A stretch of DNA of 64,000 nucleotides. Source: Planktothrix sp. FACHB-1365 (GTDB taxonomy: Bacteria > Cyanobacteriota > Cyanobacteriia > Cyanobacteriales > Microcoleaceae). Position 1 is the first letter of the stretch, and the number at the start of each line of letters is the position of its first letter. The stretch is from positions 79,536 through 143,535 of the forward strand of contig NZ_JACJSC010000012.1 in NCBI RefSeq assembly GCF_014697575.1, written 5' to 3'. Shown piece by piece: positions 37,797 through 46,520 of this stretch. The notes under the pieces were generated by a model, which made no database searches, was not told the DNA's origin, and was given only the letters and a program-made list of their open reading frames with translations. Position numbers and translations under genes: made by a program.

Positions 37797-37900
37797 ACTA
37801 TAGCATTTCCAGATTACTTGTAAATTATGAGATACAAGGGTAATCGATTTTTTAAATACGAAATACAGAGAATTTACAAGTCAGATCAGATTGCTATAGT
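37797..37900. mobile_element. MITE-like element, 104 bp
   Basis: Outer ends ACTATAGCA and TGCTATAGT are inverse to each other, and the inverted similarity continues inwards (GATTACTTGTAAATT on the left, AATTTACAAGTCAGATC on the right) for about 30 bp with mismatches. It lies between the two paralogous genes and has no coding capacity. A target duplication is not obvious. Confidence 0.5.
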
Positions 37901-37952
37901 TTCCCCTTTTTAACTTATTTACTAATCTGGCAAATGCCAGGAGGCTTTAATT

Positions 37953-38354
37953 ATGGCTATTTCTCTACAAGAACAAATGACTGCAACCTTTGATTCTGAA
38001 TCCTTAGTTCAACGCTTACGCGAAGACAAAAAAACCATAGCAGAACAAGTTCAAGAACAAGGTTTTAATTTTGGGGTTAAATCGGCGAGTAGTTTATCTT
38101 ATCAAGAATTTCACCGCATTGCAAATCTGAATGTTGCCGGGATTAATATTGACTCAGACGCATTTGCCGAATTGTGGGATTTTTTAGATCATCACCACTA
38201 TCAAAATCCAAATCGTTTAGAATCGGGTGAATTGAGTCATTTATTACCCGATGATGAGCAAAATAAATTAACATTTGTTAAAAGTTGGATGGCAGGAGTT
38301 TTATCGGTTTGGCATGAAATTAAAAATAAAGTTGATAGTGAAGATGAAGAATAA
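37953..38354 (+). CDS. Paralogue of the RHH gene lacking the DNA-binding domain
   Basis: The 133-residue protein matches the C-terminal domain of the preceding gene: QGFNFGVKSASSLSYQEFHRIANL against the former's KLGIQSAMTLSYKEFQRI, and FVKSWMAGVLSVWHEIKNK against FVEGWMEGVLTVWNQIKDE. The codons before the ATG still read S-G-K-C-Q-E-A-L-I, the end of the RHH helix of the first gene, but a TAA cuts that frame just upstream. AGGAGG with 8-nt spacing gives a strong start at 37953. It may act as a partner or modulator of the longer protein (inference). Confidence 0.7.
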   Translation: MAISLQEQMTATFDSESLVQRLREDKKTIAEQVQEQGFNFGVKSASSLSYQEFHRIANLNVAGINIDSDAFAELWDFLDHHHYQNPNRLESGELSHLLPDDEQNKLTFVKSWMAGVLSVWHEIKNKVDSEDEE

Positions 38355-38376
38355 TTGACTGCTAAATTTTCTATTT

Positions 38377-38499
38377 GTAGTGAGTCCTTTAGGACTTTTG
38401 TAGTGAGTTCTTTAGGACTCTAAGAAAGCCCTGAAGGGCTTACTACGGTGTAGTGAGTCCTTTAGGACTCTAAGAAAGCCCTGAAGGGCTTACTACGGT
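38377..38499 (+). repeat. Second locus of the 52-bp palindromic repeat
   Basis: A partial unit (GTAGTGAGTCCTTTAGGACTT) is followed by two full units at 38400 and 38450 with 50-bp spacing. Immediately afterwards comes TCGATTAATTGAGC, a 14-bp match to the recR 5' coding region at 36331-36344. Confidence 0.85.
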
Positions 38500-38540
38500 T
38501 CGATTAATTGAGCGATCGCTACATCCGGCGGAATGATTGA

Positions 38541-39854
38541 TTATAGTTGCCCATTTTCCACAATATATTCTGCTATTTTATGGACTGAGGTACTAATTTG
38601 GGGAACGTTAGCCGTGTTATTATCAATAGCAGTAATAATATACTTTTCCCCATTAATTTGAGCCGCAACGGTTGTCCCAATCACCCTAGAATTTTGACCC
38701 GTTTTTTCTCCTAACCATTGAGTTTTTGGTAATCCTTGTAAACCTGCATAACCAATTACCCGATCATATTGACGATTTAACGCATCAATTAAGACTTGAG
38801 AAGAGGGATGTTCATAATTATAAACCTCTACCATCATTTCCGTGAGTTCATTACTGGTTAATCGATTTCGTCCTTTCCCCGGTCGCCAAGGCATAATATG
38901 ATCTCCCATTAATTTAAAATTAACTTTCGTGAATTTATAGCCTTCTGCTTCTAAAAATTTATTAATATAATCTGAACCTAAATAATCAATTAATTGGTTT
39001 GTTGCAATATTACTACTGTGATCAATCATAACTCCCATTAACTCTTTTAAAGAGTAAGATTGACGAGCTCGAATAGATGAAGCATCTTCTGTAAAGTTTC
39101 CTCCCGCAACTAGAATTTTTTGATCTAAACTAATTTTTTCCTCGGCTGTTTTATGTAAAAGCGCGATCGCAACGGGAACTTTAATTAAACTAGCGGGACT
39201 TGCTGGAGGTTCATTTCCCCGTAAATTAACGCAGTCTCGTTTTAAGGTACAAACCGTCAGCATGGCTTGACGAGTTAACCCGCTTTCTTGACGAATTTGT
39301 TCTAATATTTTTGCCCGTGCATCTAATAATTTATCGGTGATTTTAGATAAGCTAGATTCGTATTCTTTAATTTTGTTAGAAGTTTGACCTGCTAATAAAG
39401 AATGGGGGGGAATTTCTTGTAAATTATTAATTGCTTTTTCCCACAGATCTTGTACTTGTTTTCGCTGTTGAGGAGAAGGATCATTAGGATTAGCAACTTT
39501 TTGAGCTTGGGTTGCTAAACGAATTGCTTGTTTCCAACTATCTTCAGCCCGTTCTTCAACTAAGATTTGAACTTCAACGGTTTTTAGTTTTTGTAATAAT
39601 ATTTCATTGGGTTCAAATTCCAAGGGGTCAGCAAATAAAGAGTTAAAAAAGTTGGGTTCGGGTCGATCTTTGGGGGGTGTTTCTAACTCTTGAATTAAGC
39701 GATCTCGCAATACAATTAATTCTTTTAAGGAACGAGCCCCATACAATTCTGAAGCGGTTCCCAATGAAGGGAGTGCTTGAGTCAGTCCCAGACCCACAAT
39801 CAGTGTCATACTACCTGTTACTGTTATAGCCCAACGCCAGACTTGACGCATTCT
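38541..39854 (-). CDS. Class A beta-lactamase-like serine hydrolase, exported
   Basis: GAGGAG seven nt before the ATG at 39854 decides the start (a longer frame exists to 39872), giving 437 residues. Residues 1-30 form a signal peptide or anchor (WAITVTGSMTLIVGLGLTQAL). A helical region of 150 residues follows, then a penicillin-binding fold: SxxK as SLIK in SPASLIKVP, SxN as SSN, and KTG in GEKTGQN. All three catalytic motifs are present. It could be a beta-lactamase or a cell-wall peptidase; the long helical part and cyanobacterial setting favour a cell-wall role. Confidence 0.8.
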   Translation of the reverse strand, partial: RMRQVWRWAITVTGSMTLIVGLGLTQALPSLGTASELYGARSLKELIVLRDRLIQELETPPKDRPEPNFFNSLFADPLEFEPNEILLQKLKTVEVQILVEERAEDSWKQAIRLATQAQKVANPNDPSPQQRKQVQDLWEKAINNLQEIPPHSLLAGQTSNKIKEYESSLSKITDKLLDARAKILEQIRQESGLTRQAMLTVCTLKRDCVNLRGNEPPASPASLIKVPVAIALLHKTAEEKISLDQKILVAGGNFTEDASSIRARQSYSLKELMGVMIDHSSNIATNQLIDYLGSDYINKFLEAEGYKFTKVNFKLMGDHIMPWRPGKGRNRLTSNELTEMMVEVYNYEHPSSQVLIDALNRQYDRVIGYAGLQGLPKTQWLGEKTGQNSRVIGTTVAAQINGEKYIITAIDNNTANVPQISTSVHKIAEYIVENGQL

Positions 39855-40057
39855 TAAACTCCTCACACACAAGCTTCATTGGTTTACAGACGGTTTAGAT
39901 AACATCTCGACCTCAGCAAAGACCTCTCTTTGCCCAGTTTCTTAAACAGATGAGATCCGAATTTAGATTACCATGATTATTATCAAAATTAAATCCTTAG
40001 AGCCATGAGTTAAATGAGTTGAGAACATTATTTCAGAAATCGACAAAAGCTTAAATC

Positions 40058-40274
40058 ATGGTAAAGACTCAACTTCCCAATGGCCACCGAACCTACCCTT
40101 GGCTACAAATCTTAGAGTTGATGAAAGAAAGATCCATTAGGTTTCATGGAGAACGGATGCAGAATTTATAGTCAGGTTATTATAGAAATTAGAAATAAAG
40201 CGACTCAGCATCAAGCGATCGCTAATATTATTACAGCTTTGGAAAATTTTAATCTCGTTACAAAGGAATGTTGA
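40058..40274 (+). pseudogene. Possible broken small gene
   Basis: A 37-codon frame (MVKTQLPNGHRTYPWLQILE...) from 40058 ends at 40171, and another frame from 40146 (MENGCRIYSQVIIEIRNKAT...) runs to 40274, overlapping the next gene's ATG. Both look codon-like and together could be one small protein split by a frameshift. Family unknown. Confidence 0.3.
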
Positions 40275-40834
40275 ATCAAACTAAACCAGAATTAAGACGT
40301 TTACTGATTAAACAACGTCGTTCGCTATTAAAAAAAGACTGGAAAGAAAAAAGTGATCAGTTGTGCCAAAATTTAAAAAAATATTCACTTTTTCAACAAT
40401 CCAAAACTATTTTATCTTATTTCAGTTTTCGTCAAGAACCTGATTTAAGTTTATTATGGAGTAACACGACTAAAATATGGGGATTTCCCCGTTGTGTTGA
40501 ACAATCTTTAACGTGGCATTGTTGGCAACCTGGAGATGTTTATGAGATTAATCGTTATGGTATTCTTGAACCTAATATTAACTTACCCCAACTTAAACCA
40601 GGTGAAGTTGACTTGATCTTAGTTCCATCCGTTGCTTGTGACACTCAAGGATATCGGTTAGGATACGGAGGGGGATTTTATGATCGAATGTTGAGTTTAC
40701 CCGAATGGAATTCTATTCCGACCATTGGAATTATTTTTGATTTTGCTTATCTTCCTCAATTACCGATTGATGCTTGGGATAAACCGTTAAATGCAGTTTG
40801 TACAGAATCTAATTTTTTCGATTTAAGAGTTTAA
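40268..40834 (+). CDS. 5-formyltetrahydrofolate cyclo-ligase
   Basis: The 188-residue enzyme converts 5-formyl-THF to 5,10-methenyl-THF with ATP. N-terminal basic helix LRRLLIKQRRSLL, the DLILVPSVACDTQGYRLGYGGGFYDRML signature in two parts (VPSVACDTQG and RLGYGGGFYDR) and the C-terminal strand with NAVCTE are intact. The normal length is about 190. AAAGGA precedes the ATG. The next gene starts 1 nt after its stop, so the two are co-transcribed. Confidence 0.93.
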   Translation: MLNQTKPELRRLLIKQRRSLLKKDWKEKSDQLCQNLKKYSLFQQSKTILSYFSFRQEPDLSLLWSNTTKIWGFPRCVEQSLTWHCWQPGDVYEINRYGILEPNINLPQLKPGEVDLILVPSVACDTQGYRLGYGGGFYDRMLSLPEWNSIPTIGIIFDFAYLPQLPIDAWDKPLNAVCTESNFFDLRV

Positions 40835-40835
40835 A

Positions 40836-41690
40836 ATGATTGATCAACTACCTAAATTTAACCTCAATAATAAAACCTTAAAAACAGTTATTATTTATAT
40901 TATTTTGGGAATAATTGCTGTTTTAATGTTATTCCCTTTGGTTTGGTTAGTGAGTACAGCCTTTAAATCTCCCAGTGAGAATATCTTTCAATTTCCCCCG
41001 CAATTAATTCCCAGTCAACCGACATTTCAGAATTTTATTACCGTCTGGAAAACAAACCCTTTTGGTCGATATTTATTCAATAGTCTAATTGTGGCTACCT
41101 TAACAGTGAGTTTAAATTTATTATTTTGTTCCTTAGCCGCTTATCCCTTAGCCAGATTAAACTTTAAAGGTAGAGATGGAATTTTTACGGCTATTATTGC
41201 CACAATTATGATTCCCTTTCAAATTGTGATGATTCCGTTATATGTGTTAACGGTGCAGTTAGAATTAAGGAATACTTATTTAGGAATTATTTTCCCTAGT
41301 ATTGCTTCTGCCTTTGGAATTTTTCTCTTAAGACAAGCGTTTCAAAGCGTTCCTAAAGAACTAGAAGAAGCCGCGAGAATTGATGGGTGTTCAGAATTAG
41401 GAATTTGGTGGAATGTGATGATTCCGGCTGTTAAACCTGCTTTAATTACCTTAGCAATTTTTGTCTTTATTGGGTCTTGGAGTGACTTTCTCTGGCCGTT
41501 ATTAATATTAGACCAACCCGATTATTATACCATGCCGTTAGGAGTAGCAACTTTAGCCGGAACATTTTCCTTAGACTGGCGATTAATTGCGGCGGGTTCG
41601 GTGATTTCCATTGCACCTGTTTTGCTATTATTTTTAATTGTACAACGCTATATTGTGCCAACAGATGCGGGGTCAGGGGTAAAAGGATAA
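40836..41690 (+). CDS. Carbohydrate ABC transporter permease (MalG type)
   Basis: This 284-residue inner-membrane protein has six membrane segments and the EAA loop ELEEAARIDGCSELGIWWNVMIPAVKPAL, which contacts the ATPase. PLVWLVSTAFKSPSEN near the N terminus is typical of the MalG/UgpE/LacG group. The binding protein, the partner MalF-type permease and the ATPase are not here, so it works with subunits encoded elsewhere. It shares an operon with the folate gene, an unexplained pairing. Confidence 0.9.
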   Translation: MIDQLPKFNLNNKTLKTVIIYIILGIIAVLMLFPLVWLVSTAFKSPSENIFQFPPQLIPSQPTFQNFITVWKTNPFGRYLFNSLIVATLTVSLNLLFCSLAAYPLARLNFKGRDGIFTAIIATIMIPFQIVMIPLYVLTVQLELRNTYLGIIFPSIASAFGIFLLRQAFQSVPKELEEAARIDGCSELGIWWNVMIPAVKPALITLAIFVFIGSWSDFLWPLLILDQPDYYTMPLGVATLAGTFSLDWRLIAAGSVISIAPVLLLFLIVQRYIVPTDAGSGVKG

Positions 41691-41697
41691 TATGATA

Positions 41698-44187
41698 TTA
41701 TCGACAAGTTAATGTGGCTTTAGGATAAGCAATCCGTTTGTGATTCACTTGTTCCCAAACCCGGACAAAAACCTCGGCAATTTTACTCATTTCTTCCCGC
41801 GTTAAACCCGAATCAATTAATTGATTATCTTGCCATCGAGCTTTTAAAATTTTATTCACCATATTTAACGCTTCTTCATGGGTGGCATCTTTAAGCGATC
41901 GCAAAGCAGCCTCACAAGAATCTGCTAACATGACAATACCCGTTTCCCTCGATTGGGGAATGGGCCCATCATAGCGAAACTCCGCTTCATTCACGACTAA
42001 CCGAGGATTTTCTTTAGCTTGTTGTTGCGCTTGATAATAAAAATAAGCAATCTGCATATTACCTTGATGTTCAGGAATAAACGCTTGAATTGCTTTGGGT
42101 AAACGATATTTTTTCGCCATAACTAACCCTTCGCTGACGTGTTTTTTAATAATTTGGGTACTTTCCCAAGGGTCATTAATCCTATCATGTTTATTCGGCC
42201 CCCCCATTTGATTTTCTATAAATCCTAACGGGTCGTGCATTTTTCCAATATCATGATAAAGAGTTCCTGTTCTAACTAATTCCACATTACAGCCTAATTC
42301 TTGTGCTGCTGCTTCTGCTAAATTAGCCACAAACATAGTATGTTGAAACGTTCCCGGTGCTTCTGTCGCTAATCGTTTTAATAACGGTCGATTGGGGTTT
42401 GCTAATTCGGCTAATCGAATCGGAGTAATTAAATCAAATAAATGTTCTAAATAGGGACTCAAACCCAAGGCAACAATACTCCACGCAATCCCTTCTAACA
42501 CTTGTAACCCCACAATTTTAAGCAACACATACCAAATTGAGCCCGCCGTTGCACTTGCCATTAAATTTAGAATTAAATACACTGCACCTTGAGCCGCACC
42601 AACGCCTAATCCCAATAACGCTAACTCTTCTCGACAGCGAGATTGTCCCGCTAACAAACTGCCCACCAGTCCCCCCGCCGCACTCGCCAGTAAATGGACG
42701 TTATCAATTTCCATCCCAATCGGTAACAAAACTGAAAGCAAACCCACCACGGTAGCACCCACAGCAGACCCATAAAAACTACCCACTAATAACCCCACTG
42801 CGGGTAAATTAATCAGGGGTAATTTTAATAAAATAATAATCGGCGTACTTAACGTTAACAGTAATAATAACAATCGATCTCGACGACGTAAACCCCGATG
42901 AAATTTCCATTCAACGACTAAAACCAGTCCCACTCCAGCACTCACTAATCCCACCAAACTCATTAATCCTTTCGAGTTAATTCCCCGTTCACTTAAACCA
43001 AAATAATCCAGGAGAACAAAATCCTGTTGAGTAATTTTTTCTCCTCTAAGAACAATGATCTCCCCTTTATTAATATTCACCGTCACCGTTTCAATTTTTT
43101 GGGCAACTAACTCCGCTCGATGACGAGTAGCTAGAGGATCTTTCACCAAATTTGCTTTTAAAACTTCAGTCAATAAATGGGTCGCAAACAATTGACTTTC
43201 TGAAGGAATCGTATTTTTGACTTGAATCTCAATCGCTTGTCTAAGAATTTCATCGGGTAAGCCGGGAGCGATGCCTTGAGACAACATTTCCTGAGTAATT
43301 TTATGAATTCCCGTTTGAGTTTGCAACCAAGTCGTATCAGGCCATTCAAAAAACGATTCCGTGTAGAAAATTTCTTGATCAATTAACCCGTCTTGAGAAA
43401 ACGCATTTAACGCTTTTGCATAACGCCAACGAGCTTGTGTAATGTCAGAGACCAATTGCGAAAATTCAATGGGAGTCGTTCGACGACGATAAGCTTTTAA
43501 TTGAATTAAGGTTTGTTGTCGAATAGCTTCTAAAGTTGCTTGTTGCCAATCTGCAAATTTTGTAGCCGTCTTTTTATTAGGAATTTTAGGCTGAATTGTC
43601 GGAGGAATTTGTACGCTCACTTGTTCAACTTGGGCCAATAAATCCTGCCATTCTCGTTCTGGACAGCGCCTTAAATAACGTTGAACTTCAGTCGATAAAA
43701 TCCCTTTATCCACAAAAGGAAAGGGTTGGGAAATATTTCGGATATAGGTTCCCTGTTCCAATACCTTGTGAATCCTTTGATTAATTTCTTGATTAATAGA
43801 TACATCAATTACTAATACCGGAATCGCGCCAATTTCTGCGGCTTTGCGCTTCTCATCGGTTGTTTTAATATCGGGAACACTGGCATCCCAAGGCGCCTGA
43901 ATGGTTTCCGGTGCAACCCGACCCACATCGAGTTTGGGCTGGTTGTAAAACCGTACTCCCATAACACTGGTTAAGGAAACAACGGCCACCAGGAAAAACG
44001 TGGAACTACTCACCGAACCCGGATTTTTGTTAACGTTTCTCCGTTGGCGTCGGGGCCAGGAGGGAGTCGTATAACTGCGGAGGGAAGGGGGTATTTCTGA
44101 AGGCTTGACAGAAGACAAGGGAGGATGAGCGCGGCTACAAAGCCGTTCAATCTGTTGCGTCAGAGCATGGAGCGTATTCATCTGCAT
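41698..44187 (-). CDS. 7TM-HD phosphohydrolase (PgpH type)
   Basis: The 829-residue membrane protein has one N-terminal membrane segment (about 48-66), an extracytoplasmic domain of about 320 residues (7TMR-HDED), a block of seven membrane segments (about 400-590) and a cytoplasmic HD domain with TFQHTMFVANLAEAAA, YHDIGKMHDP and downstream EHQG. All metal ligands of the HD domain are visible. PgpH-type members hydrolyse cyclic di-AMP; that activity is inferred from the family. It converges on the ABC permease with a 7-bp gap. Confidence 0.9.
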   Translation of the reverse strand: MQMNTLHALTQQIERLCSRAHPPLSSVKPSEIPPSLRSYTTPSWPRRQRRNVNKNPGSVSSSTFFLVAVVSLTSVMGVRFYNQPKLDVGRVAPETIQAPWDASVPDIKTTDEKRKAAEIGAIPVLVIDVSINQEINQRIHKVLEQGTYIRNISQPFPFVDKGILSTEVQRYLRRCPEREWQDLLAQVEQVSVQIPPTIQPKIPNKKTATKFADWQQATLEAIRQQTLIQLKAYRRRTTPIEFSQLVSDITQARWRYAKALNAFSQDGLIDQEIFYTESFFEWPDTTWLQTQTGIHKITQEMLSQGIAPGLPDEILRQAIEIQVKNTIPSESQLFATHLLTEVLKANLVKDPLATRHRAELVAQKIETVTVNINKGEIIVLRGEKITQQDFVLLDYFGLSERGINSKGLMSLVGLVSAGVGLVLVVEWKFHRGLRRRDRLLLLLLTLSTPIIILLKLPLINLPAVGLLVGSFYGSAVGATVVGLLSVLLPIGMEIDNVHLLASAAGGLVGSLLAGQSRCREELALLGLGVGAAQGAVYLILNLMASATAGSIWYVLLKIVGLQVLEGIAWSIVALGLSPYLEHLFDLITPIRLAELANPNRPLLKRLATEAPGTFQHTMFVANLAEAAAQELGCNVELVRTGTLYHDIGKMHDPLGFIENQMGGPNKHDRINDPWESTQIIKKHVSEGLVMAKKYRLPKAIQAFIPEHQGNMQIAYFYYQAQQQAKENPRLVVNEAEFRYDGPIPQSRETGIVMLADSCEAALRSLKDATHEEALNMVNKILKARWQDNQLIDSGLTREEMSKIAEVFVRVWEQVNHKRIAYPKATLTCR

Positions 44188-44306
44188 TGAAGCTAGATCA
44201 AGGGTTTAGCAGCCGTTTCATCTTCATTCTATAGTATTGCTTGAAATTTTTAAGGAACGCTTATTGTTAGGGGGTTTCAGCACCGATCTCTCCGGCTAAA
44301 AATAAT

Positions 44307-45377
44307 TTATTCTTGTATTCTCATCCGGGTTGGGGTTGCTACGGCTGATTGTGTGAAAGTCTTACAAGCGGGATGAGAAGGAATGGGATGATACACCCCT
44401 GACCAAATCGCGAATAAGTGATGAGCTAACTGTAGCAACTCAGTTTCATAATTGTTGAATTCTACAGAATTATTTTCAATCTTTGGGTCAGTTTGGGAAA
44501 ATAACGGTTTCTCTGAAAAGGCTAAACGCCATCGGGTAGGAATTCCCCTTAAGCCTTGATAGCCACCCGATAAGGCACCACTTAGGGTCGCAGTCAGTTC
44601 GGGGTGATATCCTGTTTGTAGCGATCGCAAAACCGTTAAAGAATAGTCTTCGGGAGTGGTCAGAAAACAATAAAAGCTTAGGGCTAAAGCAATCCAGTTT
44701 TCAGAATCAAAGTTAGCAGAACTGGCTTTTGTCGTCTGAGTCAATTGACGAACTGCCGTTTCTAAACTAGCTCTGTGTTCCAATAAGGTTTGAACTTGTT
44801 CTAATTTAGCCGTTAAAGCTGTTTCTGGCTGTAATTGGGGTAAAAGGTTAGGAATCAGCCGATGAAGGTCTGGGTTAGGTGTGAGCATCTCAGCAATTGC
44901 GGTCGCCATCAGCCCTATCCCATCCTGAATCTCGGCCACCCCTTCTAATCCCTTCCAGTCTAACTGTTGTAACGCCCTCAAATTGTCATGAAAGAACAAC
45001 CCTAGGGGTAAGCCCAATAAAGCTACTTCACTAGCCGACTTAAACGAAGGTTTGATTTGGGTTTGTACCCCTCTGCCATAATCAACCGCATCAAAGCCTT
45101 GATATTGGATTAAGCTTTGGGTGAGTTGGGAAATTAATTTTCCTGTATTCCCAGATGAAGGAGGAGATAGTACCCCAGACAAAGGTTTTTGAGGATGTCC
45201 AACTCCTGTTTTGAGCAGAGATATCATCGGTTGCAGAGATGGATCATCCTCAAGTTCCATCCCGGCTTTACCCGGTGAAACGGAGCCATAGGTCAACCAA
45301 CATTGACCTAATTCATAAGCGAGGACTGCTCCGAGAATCGCCCCCTGAAATTGGCTACATAAGGAATCTTGCTTCAT
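44307..45377 (-). CDS. ADP-ribosylglycohydrolase-like protein without metal motif
   Basis: The 356-residue helical protein starts FQGAILGAVLAYELG and has LSGALSGGYQGLRGIPTRW near its end, the two signature ends of the ADP-ribosylglycohydrolase fold. The metal-binding T-D-D-T type motif is not seen, so hydrolase activity is doubtful. It starts 11 bp after the aroQ stop and is likely co-transcribed with it. Confidence 0.6.
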   Translation of the reverse strand: MKQDSLCSQFQGAILGAVLAYELGQCWLTYGSVSPGKAGMELEDDPSLQPMISLLKTGVGHPQKPLSGVLSPPSSGNTGKLISQLTQSLIQYQGFDAVDYGRGVQTQIKPSFKSASEVALLGLPLGLFFHDNLRALQQLDWKGLEGVAEIQDGIGLMATAIAEMLTPNPDLHRLIPNLLPQLQPETALTAKLEQVQTLLEHRASLETAVRQLTQTTKASSANFDSENWIALALSFYCFLTTPEDYSLTVLRSLQTGYHPELTATLSGALSGGYQGLRGIPTRWRLAFSEKPLFSQTDPKIENNSVEFNNYETELLQLAHHLFAIWSGVYHPIPSHPACKTFTQSAVATPTRMRIQE

Positions 45378-45388
45378 GGAACCGATTC

Positions 45389-45835
45389 TCAGGCTTTTTG
45401 CCCCTTCAAATGATGAACTAAAGCCTGTAGTCCCAGACGGTAACTTTCTGCGCCAAATCCACTAATTTGGCCGATCGCCACTGATGAGATCAAAGAATGA
45501 TGCCGGAACGCTTCTCGACGGTAAATATTGCTCAGATGTACCTCAACGGTGGGAATTCCCACCCCTGAAATCGCATCTCGAAGGGCAATGCTTGTGTGAG
45601 TATACGCTCCAGCATTAATTAATAAACCTTGGTGTTGCCCGAATGCGGAGTGTATTGCATCCACCAAAGCACCTTCGTGGTTAGACTGAAGCATCGAAAG
45701 TTGAACCTCAAGCAACTGTGCTTCCTGCTCCAACATTCGATTAATTCCGTCTAACGTTGTTTTCCCGTAGATTTCGGGTTCGCGCTGACCCAACAAATTC
45801 AAATTAGGGCCATGCAGTACCAAAAGACTTAGCAA
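45389..45835 (-). CDS. aroQ: Type II 3-dehydroquinate dehydratase
   Basis: The 148-residue shikimate-pathway enzyme has the full type II signature: [20 protein letters not shown] at the N terminus with the catalytic Tyr in [34 protein letters not shown], and [20 protein letters not shown] with the catalytic His. It lies between a 45-residue gene upstream and the ADP-ribosylglycohydrolase-like gene downstream, all on the minus strand with gaps of 29 and 11 bp. Confidence 0.96.
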   Translation of the reverse strand: MLSLLVLHGPNLNLLGQREPEIYGKTTLDGINRMLEQEAQLLEVQLSMLQSNHEGALVDAIHSAFGQHQGLLINAGAYTHTSIALRDAISGVGIPTVEVHLSNIYRREAFRHHSLISSVAIGQISGFGAESYRLGLQALVHHLKGQKA

Positions 45836-45864
45836 CGGAGTAACCTGATAAAACGTTAAATATA

Positions 45865-46002
45865 CTACCTTCGACGACGGGGTTCATCTACTGGTACAGG
45901 AATTGGCTCCGCTTCCGGTTGAGCGACTGGGCCTAATAAGGCATCAATTAGCTCACGCGCCCATTCTTTTAGTTTTTCCAGTATTTTCTCAATGTATTCC
46001 AT
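45865..46002 (-). CDS. Small conserved-looking protein, 45 residues
   Basis: The product is an amphipathic helix ([20 protein letters not shown], then ALLGP) followed by an acidic Pro-rich tail ending DEPRRRR. It is 29 bp upstream of aroQ in the same direction and probably in its operon. The helix followed by Pro-rich tail looks like genuine protein, not noise. I recall similar short proteins in other cyanobacteria but cannot name a family. Confidence 0.55.
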   Translation of the reverse strand: MEYIEKILEKLKEWARELIDALLGPVAQPEAEPIPVPVDEPRRRR

Positions 46003-46520
46003 TGAACAAATGGCTCCTCGTTGTAAACTGGCTACGCAACTTGACCGCAGGTTAATTAACCGAAGTTTAAGCCAAGTTAGGCATATAGCTCAAAACTCAG
46101 CCTTGCTATGGGTTAGCAAGTTTTATACAGAACAGATATCTCTGAGATATTTTTTATTTTATTATGTTACCTCCCGCTCCAAATTCTACAAAAATTTTGG
46201 GAATTTTTAAGCGTTTGCTAACATGACATTCCTAGAGCAATCTAAGGAATTTAGAGAATTTTACAGCTTAACTCATCTCCTAGAGCAATTGCATTTAGGA
46301 TGAATTGAAACAAGGTTTAATGATGATAACCGATGTTATACAGGCTGGCTCAACTAGAATTTGAGATAGGCTGCACTAATTACATCTTAGCAATTTTTAC
46401 CAGTTGTGATTAGGTTGTGAATTAAAGTTTACCGCTTTTATTATAACAAATCTTTACAAATTTACGCAAGGGGTTTTCAGAGTTGACGGTTGACTCTCAT
46501 GCTTCTGCTCCCCCTGCTCT
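46003..46520. other. 518-bp intergenic region upstream of the aroQ group
   Basis: No supported gene. It must hold the promoter of the 45-residue gene/aroQ group. CCTAGAGCAAT occurs twice (46231 and 46279, 48 bp apart). The rest is AT-rich without clear structure. Confidence 0.5.

Noticed and set aside
45992..46210. 72-codon open frame on the plus strand upstream of aroQ
   Set aside because: It overlaps the 45-residue gene on the other strand in part, has no ribosome site and no protein-like pattern.
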